From Chloranthus sessilifolius (Eukaryota; Streptophyta; Magnoliopsida; Chloranthales; Chloranthaceae): 64,000 nt of DNA. Position numbers and translations under genes: made by a program. The notes beneath the pieces were generated by a model. It made no database searches, was not told where the DNA came from, and saw only the letters and a program-made list of their open reading frames with translations. How positions within the stretch are numbered: position 1 is the stretch's first letter; the number at the start of each line of letters is the position of its first letter. This document shows positions 49,103 through 59,945 of this stretch, piece after piece. The stretch is from contig CM037588.1 in assembly GCA_021018995.1 (NCBI GenBank), forward strand, positions 92,230,765 through 92,294,764, read 5' to 3'.

Positions 49103-50317
49103 GAAAGAATCTACAAGCCACGTGACGTGTCGCTGGCCTAAGTGATCCCCTACGGAACGCGTATGATAGCCTTGTGGGCTTGACTTCTAGCTTGGTAAAG
49201 TACCGCGCACTGCCCAACTGATCAAACAAATCTGCAATCAAGGTAGTTTCCTTGAGTTAATTACCTAGATGTATGTGTGAAAATCTAGTGTGTTAGAGGG
49301 TTTTAAGGGAAAAACAAACCAAGGAAGAAGCCGTGTGGTTGTGTATCTGTCAAAACCAATCGATCAAATTTAGAATCGATCTATCGATTTTGGAAGAATA
49401 GAAATAGGTTGGTTTTCTGAAGGAACCCGATCGATCAAAATGGAATTCGATCGATCGAAATCTGTCGACAGGTTCATTTAAGGTCGACAGGTTTCATTTG
49501 ATTTGGAAATCGACCGATCGAAATGGAATCTCAATCGATCAAAATTGTCGACAGGCTGCCGATAGGTTTCCTGAAGGGTCGACAAGTTCCTGTAGAGTCG
49601 ACAGGATGAAATGTGAAGAAGGATTGGTTTCTAAGTAAACCAATCGATCAAGTGTGGGACTAATCATACAAACAGGGATGTGTATGTTTTTATGAAGAAA
49701 CCGATCGATCAAAATGTGTTTCGATCGATCGAGTTTGGGAACTGATCGATCGGATTGGGATTCGATTGATCGATTTGGTCAGTTTCTGGCATTTTTCTGT
49801 TTTTAAGGAAATAACTCGAGGAGACTTTAGGGCTTTCCGTTTTTCGTTGCTTTTGACTTATAAGAGGTAATTTAGGGTGTTCTAGGTTGTGATCAGGGGG
49901 ACGTGAGGGGAATGTCGCCTCGATAAGGAAATCTTCGTTTTGGCTTCAGGTTAAGGTGGGGAAAAACTTCATACACATTTTGATTTAATTTCATAGATGT
50001 TTGATATGATCGAATGAAATGTAATAAGTTTTGATTTGAACATGAATTGGTATTTGAACTTGGTGATATTCAAAATCCGAATCCGCATTTGAAAAATGAT
50101 TAGTGAACTTGAATTTTAAATCCAAATGATGAGCTTTACTTATATGATTTCGAAAACTTGTATTTCGTTTGATACCTGACTTATGACAATTGAGATGAAC
50201 TAAGCACAATGCACAAAGTTGAATACGTATATGAATCTGAACATAAATCGAATATAAACTTTGAATTAAACTAGGAAGTTAAATTTAAATCAAGTGATAA
50301 GTCTTGTTATTCTGTAG

Positions 50318-50830
50318 ACCGCTATGGCAGTATCTATGTATGCCCTTGGATCGCTTTGGCGGGATTTACGTACTCCTTTGGACATCTTTGTTTCTATGTA
50401 CGCCATTGGACCGCTTTGGCGGGATTTACATACTCCTTTTGACATCTTCATATCTATGTATGCCCTTGGACGACTTTGGCGGGATTTACGTACTCCTTTG
50501 GACATCTTCATATCTATGTATGCCCTTGAACTGCTCTGGCGGGATTTACGTACTCCTTGAGACATCCTCATATCTTCATACACCCTTGGACCGCTCTGGC
50601 AGGATCTATGTGCGCCCTTGGACCGCTCTGGCGGGATTTACGTACGCCTTCAACAGCAGTCTCCGTGAATCGAACTATAAGTCAATAAAATTTAAGTGGA
50701 CCGCTAGGGCGGATTATGGGTAACTGTGGACCGCTATGGGCGGATTATGTGCGTCAGTGGACCACTATGGGCGGATCATGTGTACCCCGTGGGCCACTAG
50801 GGCGGAATCGCATCAGTAAAACCAAGATAA
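50318..50830 (+). repeat. 60-bp minisatellite and 31-bp minisatellite in LTR
   Basis: About five units with an exact 60-bp period start at 50351 (marker CGCTTTGGCGGGATTTA, near 50351, 50411, 50471, 50531 and 50591). Three to four units of about 31 bp follow, built on GTGGACCGCTATGGGCGGAT (50698-50810). Because 60 is a multiple of three, open frames of up to 139 codons appear on both strands. They are not genes. Confidence 0.85.
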
Positions 50831-51979
50831 AACATGTAAGCAAATGAGAATCGAACTCAGTAAATCAAAGTTAAGACACGTAAGTGAGTACTTAGTAAAT
50901 TGTTTTCCGTTGTGACATGAACAAGACACTCGGTTTTTATACAAAGTTTTCTTTAATAAGAAAAAACTTTGAAATCAATTTTGGTATTCATAGGAAAATG
51001 CCTTTGAATTCAGTTTCTATTTTGAATATGAAAATGTTTTGATCTGTCTTTTAATCTATGCATGACTGATGAGATGTAATTGGTATCAGTTTTCTCCACT
51101 GAGCTTAGACTGTTAGCTCACCCCGACTATACGTCAGAGGTATAACACTTCTCAGGACACCAGACTTGAGGATTGAGAACTTGAGGATTTGTAAGATTCC
51201 GGGATCGTAGATTTAGTACATCGTGGATTTTGGTAAGTTTAGGCTAGGTACGTTCATACTATTATACATGTATTGTTCACCACTGTTAGGTGATGGTTGG
51301 CTATCACCGGTGGTTTGTTTTAGTTTACTGTTCATGTTGGATTGTGAAGTGTGATCCAACGGTCCGGTTTTCCCTGAGTTAAAATGTAAGAAAGGAAAAA
51401 AATAGTACATGATTTTATGAGAACGGGAAAAATCGGGCTGTCACAGAAACCATGTTGTGCTAGATGTGAAAGGCAAGTAGCACTCTTAAAAGGAAAGGGA
51501 TCTTTGATTTGTTTAGAGAAGTGAATCTCGAATATGAAAATTTTTGTGCTAGCATTCTCGAACAAGAAGAATACCCACCTCTAGGGGCGTTTTCTGCTTG
51601 CTACAGCACGAGGAGAGTAGCCGTCAGTTCTGAGTTTCATCGTGGAGGTGATCAATCCAGCAGACGAGGAAGACGTGGCTGTGGTGGCATGTCTCATGAA
51701 TAAAAGGAGAAATAAAAGTGATATCCCTGTAGCAGAAAGGGACACCTAAAGGAAGCTCGTTGGGACTTGGTCGGTCATCCCAAGTTTAGGATAGTCGTGC
51801 TTTCTTTTCTATTATTGATGATGGTTCTATGACGACCACTCCTACACCATCACCTTTTTCAGTAATGCCTTGTACAGTCTCCACTTCTGCGTTTGCTCTA
51901 GTTATCCTTACATAAAAGGAGTACCAAGATCTACTGCAACATGCCTCAGAGTTCCCACACATCCTCTTATCGGCACATT

Positions 51980-52460
51980 GTCACCCTAGTTGTTGCTTTG
52001 CATGGTTTTTGCTATTTCTTTTCTTTCATTGATGATTGTACTCATTATACCATATTGTTTCTTGTGATATCAAAGATGAGGTTGTTTGATTTTTCCTATC
52101 CTCCATAAGTATATCCAAACTCAATTCCTTACCAATTTGCAAATCCTAAGATCTGACATTGGTGGTCAGTGCCCCTCTCATCATCTTCAGTCTTATCTTC
52201 ACACCAATAGAATTGAGTGGCAAACTATTGCCTCTACATTCCACAACAAAATCGAATAGATGGAAGAAAAATACCTCCTTGAGGTTATATGGCCTTTGTT
52301 TCTTTGTATGAATGTTCTGAAACGTTTGTGGGATGATGTGGATGTCACTATTACTTTCTTAATAAATAGAATACATACTCTTATCTTGAATGGTGAACAT
52401 CTTTATAAGTTGTTGTATCCTAAAAATCATCTCTTCCCTTTTCCTCCTTGATTTTTTGGT
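51980..52460 (+). pseudogene. C3 integrase region (fossil)
   Basis: Copia integrase core: FIDDCTHYTILFLVISK, later WQTIASTFHN, EKYLLEVIWPLFLCMNVLKR, then ITFLINRIHTLILNGEHLYK. It precedes the insertion of G5. It is broken. Confidence 0.7.
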
Positions 52461-52675
52461 TAGCCATTCATCAAGAAAACTAGCACTCAAAGTAGTTAAA
52501 TGTATTTTTATTGGATGCCCTCCATCACAAAAAAGGGTAGAAGTTTTATGACCCTTAATTTTGAAAATATTTTATTACAATGGACATTACCTTCTGAGTC
52601 CACTCCTTCCTATCTACTCCCTGGAGAGTTTTACAAAAGAAAGCATTGCTATTCCGCTGCCTAATTGATGCGGGA

Positions 52676-53535
52676 CGCCAAGATCAAGAGCTGTAGATTC
52701 AGGCTGCAACAGAATTTCCAGCCGAGAAGAAGCTGAACGAAAATCAGAACCAGACATAAATGACGAAAATTTCAGGACCATGCGTCAAGGGCGAAGACGA
52801 AATTTTCGTTCGATCGAACAAAATTTCATTCAATCGAATACTTATTTCGATCGAACGAAATTTCGCAGATTGAATTCTCTCGAATTCGAATTTGAAATAT
52901 CAGGGTTAAAGTTGTCTTTTATTATTTATTTGTTTTAGGGTTTTCTTTTATTTTAAGACATCCTATATAAGGTCATTAAGAAAAATAATGTAATTAGTTT
53001 TTTTATTAATGAAAGAGTTTATGCTTGTGTGCATAAGATGAGCCATTGTTGAAGAGCGATTCTTCTACTTCCCGAGATGGGTTTGGTGTGAGGCCAAGGG
53101 AGCGATTCCCAAAGTTACCTTTTATCTTTTCTACCTCCATTTCCCTATTTTCTTTACCTAATTCAATCTTTATTCCGTGAAAACCGTAACCGAATACAAA
53201 CCCTACTCTAATTCAACAACCCTAGATCCCATCAGAGTCATTAAACCTTCCGCATTAAATATCCGGAGAAAACCAGTGATCCCATTATTGGATAGTGAGC
53301 GCCCAAATCTGGAAAAGCTAGAGTTCTACCTCTAGGTCAATCCCGCCTTACAACTAACGGATCTAGCGCACGGACTGGACCCGATTCGAACCACAACTCG
53401 ATCTGTCACAAGAAAACTATGAAATCCTAAGGTATTCGCTTTATTTTCAAGTTCATTCTTCAATATAATTTAAATTAATTTCGGCTAGTAATTAATTCAT
53501 CGCACGCACGTAGTTTAGGGTTTTGTCCTGCGTCA
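52676..53535 (+). repeat. G5 5' LTR
   Basis: It begins TGATGCGGGACGCC and ends GTCCTGCGTCA. It holds a TTCGATCGAACAAAATTTC palindrome cluster (52808-52865), the box CATCCTATATAAGG (about 52966), the block GGGTTTGGTGTGAGGCCAAG (about 53080) and the hairpin CTAGAGTTCTACCTCTAG (53319-53336). Confidence 0.87.
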
Positions 53536-55767
53536 GTTTTGGTATCAAAGCCCAAGTTCTGAGTTAGGGCATATTTATGTGACATTTAATTCCATAGCAT
53601 TTTAATTTTCATTGCATCTTCTTTCAGTTCTTATTTGTGTACATCTAGTGTTTGATAAAAGTCCCCATTCATTGTTGGTTCATATGTACATGTCATTTTA
53701 ATTTAATAGAATCTTATGTCATTTGTATTAATTATTGCCCACGTCTTATATTCGACAAAAATCCTTATTCATTTTGAGTCACATGTGTATGTCATTTCGA
53801 TATCTTTGATGTCATGTCATTTGTGTCTTCATTTGTGTGCACATCATGTGTTTATTAAAATTCCTTCAACTGTTGTGTGGTCCATAGAATTGTGTCTGAG
53901 TTGTGTTTGTGACAAGCATCATGTATAAGTCACTTACACGTCACCATGACTTCCTTACACGTCATGAAAGGGTACTAATCGAACAAGGAAACCGCTACAC
54001 ACCAAAATCTTGGCAAAGTCCCAAAAGTCGTGATGAGACTAGAGTTAGGGGATACCCTCATCAGCATGAACCCGAGTACGATCCCACCGAAAAGTTTCTA
54101 AAATCTATTCGGGATGAAGTTCCATGTTTTAAGGGATGGCTAAACCCCAAAACTTTCGTGGAATGGTTGTCTAGTGTAGAAGAGTATTTTGATTGGTATG
54201 GCGTACCGAATGAGTACAAAGTTAGGTTAGTGAAAACAAAGTTGGAGGGTAGTGCCATAACCTATTGGACTAATGTTGAGCTTCTATGCGAGTTAGCTAA
54301 TCGTAAGCCCATCACATGATGGGAGGACATGAGGGAGCGACTTATGGAGAATTATGTTCCTTTCACGCACTGTCACCTTCTACGATTTTTGGAAACCAAG
54401 ACAAATAAGTGTCATGATTGTCTTAAGTGCAAAGGTTTCAGACACTTTGCTTACCAGTGCTCCATTAAACTTCCCACTCTAAATTTATTGACTGAAAGCG
54501 AAAGTTCTAAGGAGCCAAAAAATATGAAAGTAGAAGAGGAAGTGTATGACCTAAAACCGTGATAAGTGAAGAGGAGATGGAAGAAGCTAGCGAAAATCTC
54601 GTTTGTGTTAAAGAGACTTCTATCTCCCTTGTGGATAATGATGTTGGGTCGAGTACACGTGAGTCCAACGAACTAAATACGCAAGAACCATTAGTGTCAA
54701 TTGAATCAAGTACCCCAGAGTCTTTGATTTTGGTTGACACGAGTACGCACGAGTTCATCGAGTCGAGTGCACTTTAGTCTTTGAAGTTGGTCGAACCGAT
54801 TACACATGAGCCAATCACTTCACCTACCAATGAGTCATTGAAACCCGTTGAGTCGAGTCCACGTGAGCCAATAGTGCCACTTGATTTGATCACACATGAG
54901 TCGATAGTGTCGCATGCATATCATAGTCTCAAGTTGCATGCTGCTATACATTCCAAGTCTTATTGTGAGTCATCTTTTGAGTCTCATTCCGCATTGCATG
55001 CCGAAATTAAGTTTAAAATTAATTTATGCAATGAAACTCTCAAAATATCGATGCAGTTACCTAAGGCTTTTATAGAATTTCAATTGAATGATCATGCAAT
55101 GGTTCGGATTAGACCTGAACGATTCCCATCGGGAGTCGTAAAGGGTCTCCAGGCCCACGACACTGGACCTTTTAGACTTGTGGCAAGGAATGGTCCTAGT
55201 GCGTGCAATCTTGAGCTTCCTCCAAATATCGGGGTCAGGTCTACGTTCAATGTGGAGAACCTAGTTCTTTCTTTGAGCTCAACCCTACCTCCTTGCAACC
55301 CGTTCCAAACAACCCCTAGTTACAACCCCATCCCAACTTTGCAACCAATACCCCTTATCAAAGCAGGCAGAGAAAAGATATAATTGAGGAAATTTGGGAT
55401 AATCTTGTGGTATTCACCTGCGACCGAAAATTTCTGGTCTATGAGATGCAGAGGGTTGGCGAGTCGACCACCGACAGTGCATGGGCCAATCCTGAGAGAG
55501 TTCATCGCTTGAGTTCCCGTATTCTCGGTCGATATCGTGATCACACTTTATCAGGGATGAATTCCTTCGAGTTCGGGCGAGTCGATGCGAAACTTCAAAA
55601 GTATTTGGTAGAGTGGCTTGGCGAGCCAGGTTATTGGGCTCGTCAAGGAGAGGTTTACCGGGTTCGTCCGTCTACAATGAACCAAGATGATGCTCATACG
55701 TCACCAAGTGTCAGGATTCACTTCATGCGTGTTTCATCGGTGATAAAACAATTTGAGTAGGGGAGAA

Positions 55768-56654
55768 TGATGCAGGAGGCCAAGATCGAGAGCTGTAGAT
55801 TCGGGCCGCAACAGATTTTTTAGCCAAGAAGAAGCGGAACGGAAATCAGAACTAGGCATAAAGGACGAAAATTTCAGGACCAGGCGTAAAGGGCGAAGAC
55901 GAAATTTTTGTTCGATCGAATACTTATTTCGATCGAACGAAATTTCGTTCAATCGAATACATATTTCGATCGAATGAAAGTTCGCAGATTGAATTCTCCC
56001 GAATTCGAATATGAAATATCAAGGTTAAAGTTGTCTTTTATTATTTATTAATTTTAGGGCTTTCTTTTATTTCAAGACCTCCTATATAAGGTCATTAAGA
56101 AAAATAATGTAATTAGTATTTTTATTAATGAAAGAGCCTATGCTTGTGTGTTTGAGATGAGTCATTGTTGAAGAGCGATTCTTCTTCTTCCCGAGATGGG
56201 TTTAGTGTGAGGCCAAGGGAGCGATTCCCAAAGTTACCTTTTATCTTTTCTATCTCCATTTCCCAATTTTCTTTACCTAATTCAATCTTTATTCCCTGAA
56301 AACCGTAACCGAATACAAACCCTACTCCGATTCAACAACCCTAGATCCCATCAGAACCATTAAACCTTCTGCATCAAATATCTAGAGAAAACCAGTGATC
56401 CTATTATTGGATAGTGAGCGCCCTAATCTGGAAAAGCTAGAGTTCTACCTCTAGGCCGATCCCGCCTTAAAACTAACGGATCTAGCGCACGAACTGGACC
56501 CAATTCGAACCACAACTCGATCTGTCACAGGAAAACCACGAAACCCTAAGGTATTCGCTTTATTTTCAAGTTCATTGTTCAATATAACTTAAATTAATTT
56601 CGGCAAGTAATTAATTCATCGCACACACGTAGTTTAGGGTTTTGTCCTATGTCA
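55768..56654 (+). repeat. G5 3' LTR
   Basis: It matches the 5' LTR throughout, with one extra palindrome unit in the cluster at about 55908-55980. It ends GTCCTATGTCA. The target duplication follows at 56655. Confidence 0.87.
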
Positions 56655-56859
56655 CTAATCCTGCACATGAAAGTGACGATGATGTGGAGATAGATGTTAG
56701 AGAACACACAGGTATGCAAAAAGGGATAGTACACCTGAAGTAACCAAAGGGAAATTTAATAAATATGGAAAAGGGGAAGTTTTTTTGCAGAAGAAGAGGA
56801 AGTGAGCCTCCTCTCTCCCAAGCCATGAATCAAACTTCTTCTCCTGAAGTAAGTCCACA

Positions 56860-57575
56860 AGGAAGTGAGCCTCCTCAGTGTACAGATTTAGATCTTCCTG
56901 TCGCATTATGGAAGGGTACGAGACATCCTATAAGTTTGTTCCCATCATGCTCTCTCGGCCTCTTACTCTTGTTTCATTTTTTCCTTGGACATTGTCATTA
57001 TTCCTAATTTTGTTTCTAATGCTTTATGTCAGCTAAAATGAAAAGAGGCTATACCGTAGGAAATGAAGGCTCTTAAACAAAATAATACTTTGGAGATAAC
57101 TGGGCTTCCTAAAGAAAAGAAAGTAGTTAAGTGCAAATGGGTGTATAATGTGAAGTACCGACCTGATGAATCCATAGAAAATATAAGACATGGCTTGTGG
57201 CAAAGGGGTTTACTCAAACTCAAGGCATTGATTATCAAGACATCTTTGTGCCTGTAGCTAAACCTAACACCATTCTGGTCCTTTTATCTCTTACAGCACA
57301 CAGGAAGTGGTCATTATATCAATTGGATGTCCATAATGCCTTCTTACATGATGACTTAAAGGAGGTGTATATAACTCAGCTTCGCACTTCAGGGGGAGAT
57401 TACTCAAGCATATAGACTAAAAAAGGTCATTTATGGGTTAAAGCAACTCCAATTCAGAAAATTCAATGACTGTCATGCACTTTGGATACCAAAGAACCCA
57501 TTATGATTATATTTTGCCTGTAAAGAAGGGATATCCTCTGACTGCTCTAGTGCTTTATGCTGATAATATCATTAT
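56860..57575 (+). pseudogene. C3 reverse transcriptase, front part (fossil)
   Basis: Copia linker and reverse transcriptase: DLPVALWKGTRHPISL, MKALKQNNTLEITGLPKEKK, VAKGFTQTQGIDYQDIFVPV, LYQLDVHNAFLHDDLKEVY, TALVLYADNIII. A MITE lies immediately after it, and the frame style resumes at 57950 (DRKDIKVEV). It is broken. Confidence 0.78.
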
Positions 57576-57578
57576 CAA

Positions 57579-57946
57579 AGGGGTCCACATGATACCCCAC
57601 CCCCAGACCCGAGTTTTTTACCAGATCGTGCACATAAACTTGACCCATCGAGTTGGGTCGGGCATGAGAAATCCGGCCCAACCTTTGGATCAAGTTGGGT
57701 ATGGTCCGCTAAAAGGTCGGATTGTGTAGGGTCAAGCAAAAATCGGGTCGGGTCGGGTCTACCCGTCCTGAAATTTACAAACAAAAAAAGGAAAATAGGA
57801 GGCCCAAGTAGGGTTTTCAGATTGGGCGTCAAGTCATCAGGTCAGGTCGGGCATATATCTGTGACCCATCAGGTTGGGTCAGGCATATGCCAATTTCCTG
57901 TCGGGAAACCAAAATTCTGTCCCGACCCGGCCCATTGACAGCCCTA
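57579..57946. mobile_element. hAT-type MITE in C3 reverse transcriptase
   Basis: About 370 bp of foldback sequence rich in GGGTCGGGTCGGGT and GACCCATCAGGTTGGGTC. The right end GGCCCATTGACAGCCCTA is the complement of the plant hAT-MITE start TAGGGCTGTCAATGGGCC. The left end (AGGGGTCCACAT) is worn and the 8-bp duplication is not clear. It interrupts the copia frame between YADNIII and DRKDIK. Confidence 0.68.
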
Positions 57947-58084
57947 ATGATAGAAAAGATATTAAGGTTGAAGTATTATTTAAACCAAGTGTTTAGCATC
58001 AAGGACTTACGCCGATTTGAGATATTTGTTGGGCATCGAAGTGTCTAGTACTCTAGCTTACAAAAGGGAATTGTGCTCACACAG

Positions 58085-58906
58085 AGGACATCGGATCGTA
58101 CAAAGTGTATAGGAGGCGCAACAAGAGATCACGAGCAAGTGAGCCTCACGCGACACTTTGGATGGGTAATTGAAGACCTCATGTGCACGTGTGCGACATC
58201 ATAGAAGACCCCACATTGGGAAGATGCGTACATGGGATGGCTAAGGAGCACTTGGAGGAGATTGGGAAGGAATCTGTGAAGGACATTCACGATCGACCGT
58301 CACTTTTCCGCGATCAACCATGAAATCAGAGTCTCTATGCCTGAAAAATAGAATGAACGTCGTCAGAAGAGCCAGAGAAAGTTCAGTTCACGACCAACAG
58401 TGATTTATTTCGTGGACGACCGTCATCAAGGTCACGGAAGACTATCACTGCTGTCATGGACGACCGTGAGATCATTTAGCGTCATTGTGCGAGTTTAAGT
58501 TCGGAGTTTCTTTTGACCTTTGTTTGACTTTTCATTTATTTTTTTTGTTAAGTTTAATTAATGATATTTTGGTAGATAAAGTTAGAGTTAGTTTAGGGTT
58601 TATTTTCTTTTGCATAAATTGTAAAGAAATCTAATCTCTACACAGAACATTGAATATTGAATAAAAACTTGAGAGTTTTAAAAGAAAGAGAGATTCTTCT
58701 ATGTTCGTGCGATAGGTTTGGTGTGAGGCCAATTTCTTCTTCTCATATCTTGCACTTAATCTCTTCTTGTTGGCGCAAGGTGCTTGCTAATTTATTTCGA
58801 CTCTAATTCATTAATTACCCTTAGTTTTAAATTTATTAGTTCCGCTGCTCATACTTAAGTAAATTAATTTCAGCCATCGCATTCATGGTTTTGGTTACAC
58901 ATAACA
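58085..58906 (+). mobile_element. LTR-like block of the chromovirus group
   Basis: The start GGACATCGGATCGTACAAAG resembles the G2 LTR some 25 bp in (GGACATCGGCTATGGACC). It carries a CATGGACGACCGTGAGATC-type palindrome cluster (58280-58470), the GGTTTGGTGTGAGGCCAA block (about 58711) and ends near ACACATAACA. The first bases of a normal LTR are lacking, and ACAGAGGA is found at both edges. It abuts copia C3 at its GIVLTQR phrase. Probably a solo LTR with a damaged start. Confidence 0.55.
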
Positions 58907-59870
58907 GAGGAGAGAGAAATTTAGGAGGGAAATGTGAGGCGCTACTTAGGGCTACAATCTTTTGTTAAGAACTAAAAAATTAATTACATGACCTATATAC
59001 CCTAACAGATATAAAAACCCAATACTATTCTACAATAGATCCTAATATACTACACACATACGCATAACATCCAACACAATAGATACTCAAATCTGTTTTG
59101 CTCAGGCCTGCATCAAATATGTTTTCTTCCAGAAGTCTCATTATATTCTAATAATAAATTCTTTGAAATATGTTTTTGAAATTTTCCATCTCGTGTTTGC
59201 AAATCCCTGCATATAATCAAAGTCTTATGCTCGTTACATCATCATGTAGCATGAACTCTCATCATATGTACCAGATTCTACAAATAATCATATAGCTAAT
59301 GGATTTGTTTAAATTAGAAATTACGTATTGCACAAGTGACACACACGAGTGTTGTGCATATTCGAATAATTTCAATAAATTCTACATCATCAGCGTATTA
59401 TGTTACATGTCAAACAGTTTTTTGAATGAAACTTATTTTGATCTAACCAGACTTTAGAAAGTTGGTCAAGGTTCTTTTTGTAGTTACTTTCAGAAGTGGC
59501 TTCAAATTTTATATTGACTCAAATCCGAAACAGCTTCAGGTTTTTTAAAACCTAGACTCAGAATATGGACATATGGTCTAATTGAAGGTCAATACTATAA
59601 TGGATCCAAAAAAAAAAACTCCCTAATATTTTATATTAGAATCCCCACTAGATGGACACAGATCCAACATAAATTTCCCTCAATTATTGAGATAATTTGA
59701 TTTTTAGCATTGATGCAAATAGACAGTCAGTTTACATCTGAAGCATATAGATGAGAGAATAATTAAAATATTGATCCAAAAGCACCATTGAAAAGCATGC
59801 AGCTACAAAAGTAGGTAACGGCCAATAACAACACAGACATATAAATTATATAGTAAACAGAACAATTCAC
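58907..59870. other. APC4 intron near the exon at 59871, unassigned
   Basis: AT-rich sequence without transposon ends or coding parts. It may be original intron sequence. Confidence 0.35.
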
Positions 59871-59945
59871 CTGCAGATGCTCGCGGATAATAAGATGAAG
59901 CTCTTTGCCAGCACTATCAACAGACTTTGACAAACGTTTCAGTCC
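59871..59945 (-). CDS. APC4: APC4 exon
   Basis: This 75-nt exon has exactly 25 codons in phase 0, between acceptor TATAG and donor CTGCAG|GTGAAT. It encodes GLKRLSKSVDSAGKEL followed by HLIIREHLQ. It continues the frame of the exon at 61727-61827. The intron that follows it is 18.5 kb and carries the deepest nest of retroelements in the window. Confidence 0.87.

Larger units (their letters stand above)
45098..51445 (+). mobile_element. Long solo LTR in C3, with a nested solo LTR and a gag-protease piece
   Basis: It begins TGTAACACCCCGAAAAATCC and ends CGGGCTGTCACA. The exact target duplication GAAAC lies at 45093-45097 and 51446-51450. Copia C3 gag continues on both sides. Removing the nested solo LTR (46560-49102) leaves 3.8 kb. 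A gag-protease fragment at about 45735-46204 and neighbouring GC-rich sequence also seem inserted, so the LTR proper would be near 3 kb. The right part holds a CGATCGATCAAAATGG palindrome cluster (49360-49770) and two tandem-repeat blocks (50318-50830). No second LTR was found, so a solo LTR is the simplest reading. Confidence 0.75.
52676..56654 (+). mobile_element. G5: short non-autonomous chromovirus with both LTRs
   Basis: 3979 bp with the exact target duplication CTAAT (52671-52675, 56655-56659). LTRs are 52676-53535 and 55768-56654. The primer site TTGGTATCAAAGCCC is at about 53539-53553, and the tract GTAGGGGAGAA lies before the 3' LTR. Parts: gag (about 53990-54310), knuckle CLKCKGFRHFAYQC (54425), a repetitive Ser/Thr/Glu-rich stretch (about 54560-54960), the C-terminal part of integrase (HAMVRIRPERFPSGVVKGL) and a weak chromodomain (LQKYLVEWLG). 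No reverse transcriptase is recognisable, so it would have needed help from a relative. The LTRs differ at roughly 6-7 percent, so it is younger than G1 and G2. The coding part is broken. It lies inside copia C3. Confidence 0.87.
43560..58084 (+). mobile_element. C3: Ty1/copia element opened by four later insertions, broken
   Basis: Its pieces lie in copia order on the plus strand. Gag is at about 44750-45097 and 51451-51700 (STAFFIL-type, e.g. SIEKHYTQLRSMWAELAQYQ). Integrase is at about 51980-52450 (FSFIDDCTHYTILFLV, HNKIEWMEEKYLLEV, LYPKNHLFPFPP). The linker and reverse transcriptase are at about 56660-58084 (DLPVALWKGTRHP, VAKGFTQTQGIDYQDIFVPV, LDVHNAFLHDDLKEVY). Between them sit a solo LTR with contents (45098-51445), chromovirus G5 (52676-56654) and a hAT MITE (57579-57946). 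A 160-bp segment recurs at about 43590 and 43945, in what may be its 5' LTR. Borders are uncertain, and no second LTR was found. It is old and broken. Confidence 0.75.

Noticed and set aside
50290-50723. Overlapping open frames of 78-139 codons on both strands
   Set aside because: They are produced by the 60-bp tandem repeat, whose period is a multiple of three. The peptides are pure repeats.
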